From positions 8,681,626-8,745,625 of the forward strand of contig OX030958.1 in the NCBI GenBank assembly GCA_943735955.1: a stretch of DNA of 64,000 bases, in the 5' to 3' direction. How positions within the stretch are numbered: position 1 is the first letter of the stretch; each line of letters starts with the position of its first letter. Under the pieces are notes generated by a model that was not told the origin of the DNA, did no database searches, and saw only the letters and a list, made by a program, of their open reading frames with translations. Made by a program: the position numbers and the translations under genes. The DNA comes from Piscicola geometra. Lineage: Eukaryota > Annelida > Clitellata > Hirudinida > Piscicolidae. Below, piece by piece: positions 37,001-52,000 of the stretch.

Positions 37001-40000
37001 TATGGCATCGTTAATTACGTTGTGAGAAATTGAAAATTATATTTATAGAATCAAGTAGCAGCAAACTGATTTTTCTCTGACAGTAATCAAATTAGGCATC
37101 ACACGATACGGCGATTAGCTGAAGATTTTGTACCCTAAAAATTGGATTGCTTTTAAAGTTGAAGAGGGTGATGGAGAATGGAGGAAAGGGATAATGGAGA
37201 GTAGAACTCTAGAAAAATACAGAAAAACTTTTTATACATGAATTATCTGCGTAAATTAAAAAGCAGCATTTATTTTTTTAATAGTTTGGAAAGTTTTTTC
37301 TGAAACTAATCTAAACATAGATTATAAAAAAGTTTATGACTACAACTCACCTCATTTAGAATTCCTCTCATCAAGAACTTGCTTCATTAAACACAAATAT
37401 CTAAATTGAAACTTATCGGTTATGATTAGAAAAGAGGTTTTTAATAATTATTTATAAATGTGAAAAAAGTAAACGAAAAAATGGGGGTATTAATATAAGT
37501 TATCAAGCGAGTTTTAGGTAAACGATATAAAGGCTTCAAGAATAAATCAAACGAGACCTTCTCGGCTACACTTTCGATATTCAGGCGACTCAGATGGGAA
37601 TTTATGTCTTTTGATGAAGATCTATGCGCTCCTGAGACGCTGCAGCAGTGTGCTGGAGGTGCGAGAGAGCCAGAGCATTGAATGCCTCCTGCAGGTGCAT
37701 CATGGCTGTGGAACTGGCTGCGGAAGAGAGGCTTTAATGGCATGAAAAGAAGTGTTTAATTAAGTGTGATTTAAGGCATTGCTTGAATGCAAGGTGTTAT
37801 GTCCGAGCTCTTCAATTGCGAAAAAGAGGAAGCTTTATAAATAAGATTGTTGATTTATAGAGAAGACTTTCATTATTTTCTTCCTTTTAACCTAATTAAC
37901 TTATTTATTAGTATATAAAAAATTTTGAAAATAGAAAAATTAATTAAAAATGAAAACTAATGAAATTTTGGTGGCTTGCGTGCTATTTGGCTTACGCCAT
38001 TTCAACCATTTTGTGACTGTATACAGCTACAATGTGAAAGTTATAAAACTGATGTCTTAGTTTCAAAAGCACGGAACTATTTGCCTCCAAAGAGCCGAAT
38101 TCGCCCTCCGTAAGTTGAACTAATGTGCCTCCAGGGCGGATCGATCCCTTTAGAAAAAGCTGGCAAAGCCATAAAACATTCGGAGAAAACGAATAATTTG
38201 ACGAAAATTTCCGATTTATCAAATCGAAAAGTTTAACAAGAAAGAAAAATCCAAAATTAAAAGTGTTACGCAATTAAAGGAAGTCCTTGATGAGCTGGAG
38301 ATATAATAAGTGTGAAAATATCAGAATTATACAAATAATAAAGTTTTATGTGAAGATTAATAGGACTTTCATCAGAGGAATGACATTGTGACACTAACAC
38401 GTTTAACAATGAGTCAAAGCACTGGAAGACAGACAAATAAATTATATTTACAGCAGGGGCGGCGATCTGCTGCAAATCTTGGGGGGTCCTACCCAGCATA
38501 GACGATCCTGGGGGTCTTGGGATTAAGACTATCCTTCCCCCCACTTAAAAAAATTATTAAACTCATTTTTTGATAAGAATTTTAATTAAGCAAAGAATAG
38601 TTTGGTTTTGAGCAGCTATCCTTATAACTAAACATATTCACAATGTATTAGTATATAAATATTCTGTTTTATGCCATGGTTGACGATTATACTCGCATCA
38701 AAACAAAAGTGTAAAAAAAGTTATTGGAAAAAACAGGGGGGTCCACATTAAGGCGAACCCATTCACTACCAAAAAGGGGAGGGGGGGTCTGAAGTCATGA
38801 TTTATTGACTTGTCTGAAAAACCTGATTATAAATCTGAAAAGAAAATAAGAATTATTTAGTGAATTAAAATGAGAATTAGTGGATGGAATTAGAAATTAT
38901 AATTGAAAAACACCCGGGAAACTGTAAATTCAATAAATATTTATGCATCGTTTATGGGTGTTTTCAATGGTGATAAAAACATTTGATTTTAGGAATTTAT
39001 GTCAATAAGCAGGAAAATAGATATTTTGTAATAAGAGAAGACTATCTGAACCTGGGGTAGGACAAATCATGAAAATTAGATTCGATGTTTTGAGTTTTTA
39101 GACAAGATTTGATTTAAGTAAATTTATTCACAAAATTTAAACAATTATTTGATTAAAAGAGATTGATAAACTTATGAATAAATTTCATTTGATAATGTTT
39201 TAGATTAATTACATTTTTTTATTGTATTTGCTAAGATTTATCATTTTTATCTTGAAAAATGATTTAAGTAATTGGATTAAGTGCTTATAGCAACTTTGAA
39301 AATTCATTAATTAAACGTATCAGTTGTGAATCCATGGGAAGAGGTATTAGGGATAAGTGTCCCTCTCCTTTCCCAAAGATTTAAACTTAAAATTTGTTCA
39401 TTTGAAAAGAAATGCCTCTCCCCCAACAGCTAAAAAAATAATTTGTGAAACGAAATTGATAAGATGTTATGAAATTCATAATTCTTAAAAGAATAAATTT
39501 TGCTATAAATATTTAATCTAAATATTTCATATTCTTTTATATTTTTTGAAGTTAAATGTGAGTTTAAACCCACTAAATATCTGTTTAAATTTTGAAATTA
39601 TAAGTTGGTGGCTTAATTGCGATACGTTTGGGAATTGCCAAATTTTTCCTCATATTGGATACCAAATTAATATATTAATAATGTTTTATTTCCTTACACA
39701 TGAGCTTCTTTATGATAGCATTAGAAGGCAAATAAGACCCATCTAGAAGATTCTTCAACGTCGTCGATTTATACTTATATTCTAAATTAAAATTCTCAAT
39801 AGAAGATCTCATAAACGATAAGAAAAAAATAATTTTATTTGAAACAGGTGTTATGATATTCAATCCAGCTATTAATGCTAGCTAGAGAAGCAGAGCTGTG
39901 TGCAATGACCACTAGTGAGGCTATTGGCAGCCTGATGATGATGATAAAAAATAGCTTAGCTTAAAACTTGAGACACATGTTTCTAAACCATTTGATTTAA

Positions 40001-43000
40001 GATCATTTAATCAAGCTTTTTAGTCAAGAGTTTTTTTCGAAGTTTAAAAAAATTGATTTATTTAGGTTCTTTAATATTTGTAAAAAATTTATTAAACAAA
40101 TTTCTGAAATTTAAAAAAGATTTGATTTCATCGAATTTGGATTTAACTTTTAAAAGTATAACGGATTTGCAGATTTAGATTTAAACATTGTAAAAATTTG
40201 TAACTATTATAGTTGGTTTTTGAAAACCTGGATTTTTGCCACTCCAGATCTGAACGTGAATGTAGCCGTCAGGAAGACAATATAAATCGTAAGAGCGCTC
40301 GAGGAATAACCAGAATTGAAGGCCTATTAGGCACAGGGGCCATGAAAAGGTAATAGATTAGGCATGAAGCTGAAATGAGACGAGAGATAAATAAATAGGA
40401 TAAAATTAACTTCAAATTGATTTTGACTATCTCAGAATTCTTGCTGGTTGGTGATAGATTGCTTCTTATGACTGATATTGTAAATAGAAGAAAGTTACGA
40501 GAAATATTTTAAATATCAAATTGGCTGAATGAGTCCGAAAGTAAAAATTAGGCATAAACGTGACAGAACTTTTTCCGAATTTATGAGAAACCTCAGTCGA
40601 CTTATGAATAAAAACATGGCAGGCTGAAAGACCAAAAAATACTTTGAATTACACAATCAGCAAAACGCTCTGAAAAGCATATGAAAAAAGAAGGTTGAAG
40701 AATACAAGTCAAAGCTTCTCACTGTGTTGGCCTTTTCAAAGATTTAATTAGAAACCTTTCTAGGCTACTTGAGAAAGATGATGTGGAATCCAATATGGAA
40801 AATAAGTTTTTGTTTGCGTTGAGCTCCTCATACACACTTGAACGGTGGAACGGCATTAGTGTTTCAGAATTTTCTACGACATGAAACCAAACTGTGCATC
40901 TTCTTACGCCGTGCACTTGACCAATACTGATGTTAATTCTCACGAAGAAAAATTAAAACATTCAAACAAACAGTTGAAAACGAAGTTTTTCATAACTATT
41001 TCAAACGCAGTCCGTAATGATTATCACCTACATCTCATACATCACATGGTGTTACAGGTTTTGTACATTTTTAATTTTAAAACAATTTTTACGATTTACT
41101 AAATGCATTCAGTAATATTATTTTCTAAATTTCTTATTCATATCATCCAGAAATGTTTTTGATACGTCTGCCTGCACACATCTTAGTTTCGCTACTGCTC
41201 CAATGCAACTAACAATGCAGTTTTCCTCATCACAACACTGCCTGATTAAATGATTGAACGCACATTTTATTACTTAACAACTTACAAAAGGTTTAAAAAC
41301 TTTAAATTCTGTTTTGCCCATTACAACTTTTCATTCCATTCTGAGTGCATTTGTGTTCTGAGATAACTTCTCCAAGGCGATATCGGTATCATAAATGACA
41401 TCAGTGACTTACGAGGCTCCACTCACGACCTGAGAGTCTCTTTAAAGTCTGTTTGAAGTTTATATTCAATTGTTTCAGATTTATGAGACGTCTGATGTAA
41501 AGACAAACTCTGGAATAATATCGCAGATGAAATGTTCGCGGCGCTGATGATGGATTCTTTTATAACCCTCCAGGGCATCGAGGTGACAGGGTTGGAATTT
41601 AATGCGTCACAACAGGATTTATTGGGAGATGATTGAGTATCCGCTTCAATCAAATAACCCCAGGCATCACAGAAACTCCGGAATTTCTGGCATTACCAAC
41701 GTTACATAAGGATATAACTGTGAAGAGGTGGATTTTCGGCTTCGTTGACTGTAAAAAAAGAATTTTGTGAATTATTACATTAAGAAAAGCCCTTCTTGGC
41801 TGTACAATTCTGATAACTTATAAATAGTAATAAATACTTGGAAAAGTAGGTAACCACTTTAACCTTTGAATAGTGTAGCTACACAAACTATAATTGTTTT
41901 AAAAAAGTAAACGTGAGATGAGAAAACATTAAAAAAAAGAAAAAGTGATTTTAAAAGTTAAAAACAGAGAAAAATGAGTAAACAGACGCCATGTTTGTGG
42001 CATAAGAAGACACCGAGGTGACAGAAATGATTGTAATTAGCACCTTGCAAGCGCTTAAAAGAACCTTACTGTAGTCCTGATCCCCGTCCTAGGTGTGCAT
42101 TAGGCCTTCAGAACTGCCGATTCAACGCTTTAACGCTCCTCCGTGAGCCATCTTAGAGCTTTATGTTGCCCGTAACGACGCCGTAAAAGTTAAAAGTGAA
42201 CCTAAATAATCATTGAGAACGTAGTTTAAGAGCGAGAATCTTATAGAAACGAACTGGTTGTAAAGGAAGAAGACGAGGAGCCGTTAAAAATATCATTCTG
42301 AATCAGCCTCAAAGAATGCTTGATGTGATCTTGCATTGGAAGTGGAATATTCTAAAGCTGTGAATGCAACGTCCCTTGAATCAGGAAGATAAAATAATCT
42401 TACGTTAAGAAGAAATGAATAAGTTTAGCCTTTTTATGATTCACGTGGTTTAATCTACTTAAGATTGGTGGGAGGATTTTAGAGTTTGATGACGTCACGA
42501 CCTGAAGCTTCCAGCCTATTTGTCATAATAAAATGAAAGAGGGTGGGTGGAAAGATGCATGATGATAGATGAAGAAATAGAAAAAGGGTAAATGGAAAGA
42601 TGGATAGAAAAGATGCGAATAAATAAAATGTATTATTAACTAAAAAGTTGAAAATTAGAAAGAAATGTAAAGTGAAAAGTTGGTAGCACTTAATGAGTCA
42701 ATATAAGCAATAAAAGTTGTAAAAATAAAATTCTAACAAAAATTAATGATAAAATCTCAATCGAAAGGATTAATGTAAGCCACATCAAGCAGAACAGCAT
42801 GCAGACACGGAGGAAGTGTATTGGATAAGTGATGGATGAATTGGAAACAAGTTCCATAATGCTTGGAGGAAGACCACACCTAGCAGCAGCTGTTCCTAAT
42901 CAATGCTGCTTGAAAATATTAGTAGCAGCCATGCGAAAGATGTGCAGGTCAATAATGCTGCCATTACTCCCCCGCTGACCACTGCAGTTATCATTATGCT

Positions 43001-46000
43001 GATATAGGAGATGATAAAAGCAGGATTGCTAATGATAATCAATGCCGCTGCAACATCCCTCAGTTTTAGGGTTTTTTAGTGATGATTACGATTATTTTGG
43101 AAGAATAAGGATAAAGTTGATGGTTATGGCAATGTTAAGGAGAATGGCAAAAAGAGAATTTGAGTAGTGATTGAGTTTTCGTCAACAAGTTTGTATAAAA
43201 ACCTTTTTAATATGACGTGCAAATCTGTAGCTTAAAAATACTTGTTTGAAAAGATAAAAGTTACGTTTTGTATATGGAATACAAAGATTAAGAAAAGAAG
43301 AAGTTTGGATTCTTATACTAAGGCATTCTCATTCATGCAACTTTCTGCTCCCATCTGCCTGATGTGAGACCATTCTGCGAGTTTGGTGTTTTCATGAACT
43401 CTGCCTCACTTCCTTGAAACATTGATTGTAACTTATCTTCAGCATGCATGCCTGGGTTGGCTGTATGAATCAATAGTTCAATGAATCACACAATCATACG
43501 AAGAACTCACAAAATATTTGGAAGAGGGTAGGTGAAAAGGCTTGTTTATATGAGCTCATTTTGGGAGGATACTACTTTGATCAAAAAAGAAATGAGACAA
43601 AAAAAGAAGTGATGGGAGAGAATTTAGAAAAAAATGGGAAAGCCAAAAATGCTTTGCTTACAAAATATGCTTGCATTAAATTTCTTTTAGCTTTGATTTT
43701 GTCACGGAACGTAGGTTTGCGGATTTAGAGGAATTATGAAACTACTTTATGCGAGCATGTCTGTTCATTATTGTTGCTGCTCCTCAATACAAGGAAGGCT
43801 TTTTCGTTGTTGTTGTCAATATTGCAGAAGCAGCCTTGCTTGTTGTAAAGAATTTCACTATCATATTGCTCTAACGTTGTCACATTGCTGCAGTTGAGAT
43901 ACGCATGGATGACTCCATTCGAAAAGCATTTTATATCTTTTGCATTTCTGATTTTCAGCAAAACCTCATCGAAGAATTTTTCCAACAGCAATAAAAACTT
44001 CAAGCAAGTTTGCATTTTCAATCCTTCATCAAACTATCTTCCTATCTTCCTATCTTGCAATCTATCTCGCCATCCCTTAACAACACAAGCACTCAAACAA
44101 GGCAGGATAGACATGCTCGTAACGGCCTGAATGACTCAATTATGACGGCAATGAAGTTGATTGCGTTTGTCGGATTACGCTAGCAGGACGTGACAAGGGC
44201 CTTGGTGAAGGCACTACAGGCCTCGGTAACTGCAAGGTTAATATGCTGATAAGCTTCAGGGAATGAGGATACTAAAGAAGTGATGGGATGGCGTGGGTTA
44301 GATAGTTTTCGTAATATTGGTTAATGGACTGATGAGATGATAAAGATAAAAACTAAAAAAACTTTAAGAAGCAGCTGAAGCATACTCTAGCCACTGTGTA
44401 TTGTTTTCTCAACTGACATCTCTTCTGCATTCTGCTAATACTGTACAGTAAAGTACTGTAACAAAGGGTTACAGACTGCTTTTTTATCATTGGGAACATT
44501 TAGACCAGATTAAAGGATATTTTTTCTATCCGAATCTGGAATCGACAAAAATCCTTTTTGAGTCTCTCTTGCTCTAGTTTACAATCTTTCAAAGGCACTC
44601 AGTTTGCTTGAAGTTTTCAGCAGTGACGTGCACTAACTCGCATCATTTGCATAACTACATAGCTTCGCGTCCTTTCTCGTCTCAATATTAATATCTCATC
44701 GGGTGACCTCCGGCCAACGATTGTCCGCCTAGCATCGTTTCCCTGCAGGCGCATCACATTGTCTCTTTTACGACTTGTCCTTCATTGCCTGCTCACTCGC
44801 AAAATCATTTCGGGAGCTTTTAGTGATAGCTTTTAAATGGATTTCAAATTAGCCAAAAACTGGAAAATTTTCACCAAAAGTTTTGTGATTTTAGGTTCTC
44901 GAATTGGGAAATTTAATGGAAAGATAAGCTTTTGCAAGCTTAAACTTTAGTTTCTGAAATTTTTTCTTATTCTTAAACTACTAAATGCTTTTTTAAAGTT
45001 TTCATAAATTTGTTTAAAACCTTTCAGGCAACAATTAAATGCACATTCATCATTTGTTGATTGTGCATGTGGCATCTTTTCCTTTATTTCCTCAAAGATG
45101 TGATTGAAAAGTTAACTGTTGGAAATTAAAATAGTTTTTCCTAATTACAGCAATTCCTGGGAGTCCTAGAATAATAGCGTCATTTTATAAAACTAAATGA
45201 GGTAGTGACAAACGTTTATCTATCAGCAAAAATCAAGTTGAAGAAATAAAATTTCAAGAAACTAATTTTTGTACAAAAATAAACAAATTTGAACCATTAA
45301 AGTGAAAATAATAATATAAAAAAATGTAGAGTTATAATTTTTTTGAGCTTTTTGGAGCAAAATTAAAAAGGCGCGGAAGCGACAGAACGAGCTGAAAAGG
45401 GAGGCATGATGAAGAACGCCATCAATCAGACCTGCAAGTATCGACGCCAATCGCAGCCACCGCACGTATTCTAGCACTTTTGATGTGTAAAAATGTATGA
45501 CAAAAAAGTCTGGTAAAAAAAGAATGTAAAGAAATGAAATTGTGATTGAGGAAAAGCTCAAAAGTAAGCGCAGATGAAGATTAATGACTGATGGAGGGAT
45601 TCGCTTTGTAAGGCCTGTAATGTGCCTCCTAAAACGAACAATACGAAATCAAGCCACAAAAAAGTCTAATACAGAATAGAAAATGAAATAAAAGTTAAAT
45701 GGGTATATATATATGTAGCCAACTTTCAATGCAAAATGATAAATTGGTTTAAAATAAATTAAAGCCCGAGGTGTTGAATGCTTTGAAAAGCAATTATTTT
45801 CTGCAAGGAGGCCCCACTTATGCCTTTGTGCTATGCATTGCTTATGTCCACTGGTGAGCTGTGGCTTTTTCATAAGCAACATGAAAAAAAGAAGAAAAAA
45901 AAAAGCAGTTTTAAAGTAAAGTTCAAGATTTTAGTAACTATGATTGTTTTTGAAGTTTGAAGTTGGACAGTTTTCGTAGTTTTGATGTGTTTAGTTGTTA

Positions 46001-49000
46001 AAAAAGTCACATAGTTTGCTGTTACGTCAAAAAAGATGAGTCAAAGGTTGTGTCAAAATTAAGAATGAAAAAAGGAAAAAAAACTGTTTTATTATTATTA
46101 TTATTATTTAATAATAATGAAGAAGCACTGGCAGCACTAGTCATTGATGAATTGGAAGTAGTAGCAGTGCAGTTTTTGTTGAAACTGTTTTTTGAAGAGC
46201 TGTGATGCTAATATTACTCACCATAATGCAGAATACTCCGAGAAATGTCGGTAAAAAAGGAATTGAGCTATTACTTACTTTACTTCATGAAAATCCGAGA
46301 AGAAGGATGGCGAAGTGTGCTCTCTTGACACTGTCTAGCACATAAACGCATATTAGAGGATAAATTCATGTCATAAAGACGAGGATAAATATGGCGGTTA
46401 GTAGTGCTTGCTGAGGTGGCTTTGCAGGCGCATAAGCCGATCTAAGTTCTTCACGACGTATATAAATATGCGTGTTGTAGCCTGGAGAAGCGATGTAGAT
46501 TGTGAGGATGCAGGGGTAGGGAGGTTGCTGCAGGGAATGACAAAGAGTTGTGGCAAGAGAGTGGTGAAAAAGGGTGTGGTAGAAATAGGGTGTGGGAGAG
46601 TTGTAGTAATGGAATGATTGGACGATTAGTTGAAGAAGGGATTAAAGGAATAATGGAAGAAAGGTTCAGGAAGGGCCATCATGGTAAGTGTTGTTATTAT
46701 GAAGATAATGACCAAAATAAAAGTGATGAGAATGAAGATAAAATAGAATAGACAGATGGGTTGTTATTTTGGTCATTGTGTGAGCAAGCAAGAGATTGGT
46801 TGACAATGTTGTATAAAATGATTTTTTTGTCGGTAAATTTTTTTTTATAGTTTTAAAAAATTTGAAAAAATAATTTTCATGTTTTCATTGTTGTTGTTGC
46901 AACTACTTTTTTGGATTTTTCAAAAATTGTTTTTTTATTTATTATTTTGTTTTTTTTTATCTGCCTTTTTGTCAAATTGGGTTATTTTAAAGCTGTTTGC
47001 GTGCATAAACGTACTTTTTCTGCACACCCAATCACCGCCTTGATGCATCCTCCACGACACATGCACCATGCATTTGAAACAAGATTTCTATTCTCTCTCA
47101 ATAATTTATTTGCTTTTTGTTGTTAAAGGGGTTTCTGTGGACTCACGTGTATTTTTGGAGCCAGTTGTGCCCTTCTGCTTGCACTAGGGCGTCTGCCTTT
47201 TCTATTGCCCTTCTTAAAAATAATCTCAAAAATGAATGCAATCATCGAAAAATCATTGAAAAATTAACATTTCTTTCACGTCACTCGTTTGAAAATATTT
47301 TTTGCTGTTATGCATTTAAAAACTTTGAAAAAAATTGTTTTTACTCTTATTTCTTTCTTGGGTGGCTTTGTCGAATGCAGAGTTAATCTGGTTTTTCGCA
47401 TGCAATCGGCTTTTTTGGGATGTTAGAATTTTCCCGTGACTGTTTTATGGCTGAATAAATGACACAGAAAATGAAAAATCTTGTGAAAATCAGATGAAGC
47501 ATAAAAGTCCGAAAAGAGTTTTATAGCAAATGAAGTGCCGAGAGTGTTCGAGCAAGAAGATTGTTTCTCGTCTTTCCAAAGGCTTGTTTGTTTCAGTTGT
47601 TTCATAAACGCAAAATGCTTCCCCATGAAAATGGGGTTTGAGGCCTACTGAGAAAACCATAATACCAACTCTTGCGAAAATGACCAGAAATAAAACACTG
47701 CGTTTGAAATGGAAGCTTCAAAGAAAGTCGCTCTCTTTATTAAATTATTCTCTTTTTGAAACTTTACATGCAATTTTAGCAGAGGTCCATTCCAAGCGAC
47801 CTCCAAGGCAGCATCGATCTGCAGCAAAGCCTAAGATGCTGGCAAGTGCAGAGATTGATTGAGGTGAAAATCACCTATCTATCTACCAATTCAACAATTA
47901 ATCTCCTGATTTGTTTGTCCTCGTGCGTGTCGGAATCGTTGTTGTACTCTTGTTAGTTCTCATCTGAACTTTTGTCGATGTTTGTTTTGTGCGAGTGTGT
48001 TAAATTAGGTTATTTGTGTGTGCTCGAACGCATGATTGAATTCTTTAGTGACTGCCTTTGTCTTGTTTGACTCTTGATTAAGTTTTTTCCAGCATTCAAC
48101 ACTGCACTTCCAAAGGCTTGAGAATAAGTTGTGAGAATCTCTTTATCCATCTCCTCGTGTCTCGTGTTGTTTGCTCCAAACATTTCACAAGCGGAATTGA
48201 CACCAATTGAAATGTTTAAACTTCCTTTCCGAGCACACATAACCACCTGTCTAACCACAACAACATTCAAACGCCCAACCACACATAGCTACACAAACAG
48301 CTAGAAAATTCAATAAACCATTTGTTAAAATTAAGAAATAAACATACAAGTCGCTCTAGAACCATCTGACTACAAATAAATGTACAAACAAACGTACAAA
48401 TACACGTCCACACAAACGTACACTCAAGCGTGCACATAAACTGGGAGAATAATGCAATCTAGGACATGAGAAATTTGCAGGCATGTAAGGATAATGCTTG
48501 AGTGTTGTTGAAGAATGCGAGGGCAGCACTATCGCTTGCAAGTACGCATATCACAGCGTAATGAAGTCCTCAAATACATTGGCAGTCTTCTCAGACGTGG
48601 ATCGCCACACGCACACTAAAAATCGCATACATTCAAAAAAACACAGACATAAACACATAAAAATAATAAACCCGCCTATAACGTACAGAATAGACCCAGT
48701 GTACACCTATTGAATTTACAATACACAACTCATACAATGAGGGTTTTATTTGTGAAAAGATTTGATTAAAACTAACTAGGGAAGATGATTATGAAGATTC
48801 AAACTCATTACAAACACTCCGACAGACTTGCTGTTTCCTAGAATTAAGAGCAGTGAGTGAGCTCCCTCCAATCCACTAATCATCTCCCTTCGACTCTGAT
48901 TTCAAAGCAAACAGGATTTCTTCTAGTGTTAGCTACCAAGATTACATTTTTTCTCTGACTGCTTCACCAATTTAAATCATTTCTGCATCCACTCAGTTTA

Positions 49001-52000
49001 TGCATTTTTTTATTCAATCTGTGAACTCACTCACACAATGGAACATTTCCTTTCCTTCTTCGTCTTCACCAGCGATGCACATAGTAAGAGGCCATACAGG
49101 AGTCCCCCTCAATCATCGTTTGTGCCTGCGATGAGAATCTTTGTTTCATAATGGAATTGATTCATTCTCATTTGAAAAGTGTCAAAGTTCCAAGCTTTCT
49201 AATGCCATTGTGGGAACTTCCCTGTGTTGAGGAAGCCATTAGAGCAGCTACTTGGCCAGTTAAGCAGTGTTCACGATGCAAATGAGGGAATCATAAAAAG
49301 AGATTATCTCATTTCACTTTAACTTGATCAAAGTGAACTTGCAACGAGAATCGAGACTCTTCATTCAGCTCCTATATAAAAGCACGCATTTTGAAGCCTG
49401 CGCATGGTGCAACGGCGTAGAGGGGAAGTGGTGGATAGTTGCTTTGAATTGATTACTCTTGATCTGCTTGAGTTAATTAAAATGCTTTTAAAAATTGTTA
49501 AAATAAACAAATTAAATAATTTTTTTAATAAAAAAAAAGTCTAAGAATGAAAAAAAGAGATGGAGAAAGTAATATGAACAGATTGATAATTTGTCCAATG
49601 AGATATTTTATTATTGCGATAGAAGGATGTTCTTCTAATGGGCACTAAGGGTTGTCTACATGCGATTGATGCTTCATCAGGACAACACCAGGGTGTAGAT
49701 GGTAGAAGAGTGAGTTTGATGATAGTAGTCTTAGGATGAAAAAGATGATGTTTTCGATAATACAATTTGTAAAAAACATTTTTGATGTTCGCACGATCAC
49801 GCCTCTCTGCATTCTTTCAGTGTGATTCGAGCTGAAGTTTTTATTGAAGTTTTATGAACTGTGTGATGTGTCTATCGTAAAGCTGAACTCTAAAAACCAA
49901 AGCAATTTTCATCAAAAACCTTTTCCATTAAAGCTGTAAAATAATACGTGAGCTAAACTGGTAGTGCGTGTCATTGCTGATTCAGAGAAGTTCTAGAAGC
50001 ACATCTTTTGACCTCTCAGTTTCATGCAGATTTATATTGGAATTGATTTCGCCATTCTTTTCAATCGGTTCCTTTGGCACTAAACTTTCATCTCATTCAT
50101 TGAAGCAGCAAACATCGACTTTTTGCGAGGTCATCAACTGCACTCGCGACATAAAAAAAAGAATTTGAGCTACCACAGGCTACTACAGGCTGAGCTACCA
50201 CAGACTACTACAAGATGAGCTACCACAGACTACTACAGGCTGAGCTACCACAGAAAGGAACTTAAAGCGCCGTGATGAAACGCTGGTTCGGAAGCGTTCA
50301 AATGTCAACTGCTGCTAGATTTAAAAAACGGTTTGTTTTTCTTTCAAAATTCAAGTTTCTCATAAAAGTGCATTCTATCTTGTCTTCACAAACAAGCGGA
50401 AAGACTCACAGGCAGCTCCAAGAGTGCTGCCAAGCTGCCGTCAAAAAATGAAACGCTTGCAAAAAAACTGCAAAAGTCTCATAAAACAGAAAAGAAGACA
50501 TGTGGAAAAAAGGACATAAAGAAAACTAAAAAAATTTGGGAAAAAGTTTAGAAGTTCAAATGTCATGAAAATCTATGAAAAATATGTAGAGAAGGTGTGG
50601 AGTAAGCGTGGAGTAGACCTGAAGTGGGTGTGGAGTTTGTGGGGAGGAGTGTAAAGACAGTGTGAATGAGTTACGATTAAGTTTGAAATAAATTTGGAGT
50701 GCATGAAAAAAAGCAAATTTGGAAAACTTTCACATCATGAAAAGGTTTCTCTGGCTTCCGGGATACGAGACACTGCAAAGTCAGGAAGAGGATTGGAGTA
50801 ATAGATGGAATTGATTTTTAGAATAGTGATCAAGTTACAAACTCTACTGGTAAAAGAATAAGAAATAAATAGTAAAAGAGTGGTGAAAGAATGGAGAATA
50901 AATAGAGAAAGAATGATCGAAGAGTGTTGGATGAAATCAATAGAAGCGATAAAAAATGATAAAAGAATTTTGAAGAAGAGATCGTAAATACTGCTGGAAC
51001 TGAAGACACGTGATAAATATAATGAAGTATGCAGGTAGTACTTTTGAGTTATTAATCAGTTCTGCGCAAGAGGCAGTACGCAGACGTCGGCACATCTCAG
51101 CCCCATAAACATCCTATTCGCACTCTTCATTCTTTTTGTTATATATTATTTAAAAAATTCTTTTCATATATTTTTCAAACTTTAATTATTTACAGTTATA
51201 AATTAAGTTTTTTCTTTCAGATTTTACTGAATTACGTGACGAAGCTCTTGATTTATTTGTTTAATAACAACGAAAGAAGAGTTCTGTAAGATCTTTTGCT
51301 GTCTGGTCTTCAACTGTGATGACAGCACTTTAACTGTTTTTTTGAAAAGCAAGAAACAACTGGCAGCAAGGAAGTTTGAGAATTTTAGTGCAATTATTGA
51401 AAACAAGTTTCAAACGATGAAAGATTAGAAAAAGGTGCATGGGGAAGAGTGGAAGCGATGTGTTGTCATATTGGCTAGTAAAAGCATCAATAACCTTTGC
51501 ATGCGCTAGAGCTTACATAAATCAGAGCAGCTCTTCCGATTTAAAGCATTTTAAGGCTTAAAATAAGGTCTTTGAATTTCATTTATCAGCTACATTAGCT
51601 TTTCTTCTTTGTTAAAAAGTATTTTCCTACTTTTCCTAACCGCAACTACCACTCTTTGCACTCTTCCTCTGTTTTATAATAATGCCATGCATTTCAACAA
51701 AATATGATTGGATGATCGAGAGGATCGTTAAAGTTACTAAAGTTGTTCCAGTGGTTTTTCCGGCCTTTTCTTTAAACTAGAGTCTTCACGCTAGATTCTT
51801 TACAAATCAAACTTTCCCTCAACCCTCGAAGGGTTTTGCTAACGAATACACACTTTGGATGTATTGGTTTATTGGGATTGGAAGTATTGAGTTTTTCCCG
51901 GGGCATCGGTTGCATACAAACCTAGGACCAACCGTTGGCCAAGCCGAGTCGTTACACACTCAGCTAAGTGTGAAAGTCTTTCGCCATGACTGATAAGTTT

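Noticed and set aside
37441..37743. 100-residue minus-strand frame with a GC-richer first half
   Set aside because: No recognisable domain, ends in AT-rich noise, and no splice partners with matching phase were found.
38266..38544. 92-residue minus-strand frame starting [13 protein letters not shown]
   Set aside because: It lies on a hAT-like transposon end and continues into AT-rich intron; no similarity to a known protein.
48010..48282. 90-residue minus-strand frame in neuroligin intron 2
   Set aside because: Length is within chance expectation, with no motif I recognise and no supporting exons.
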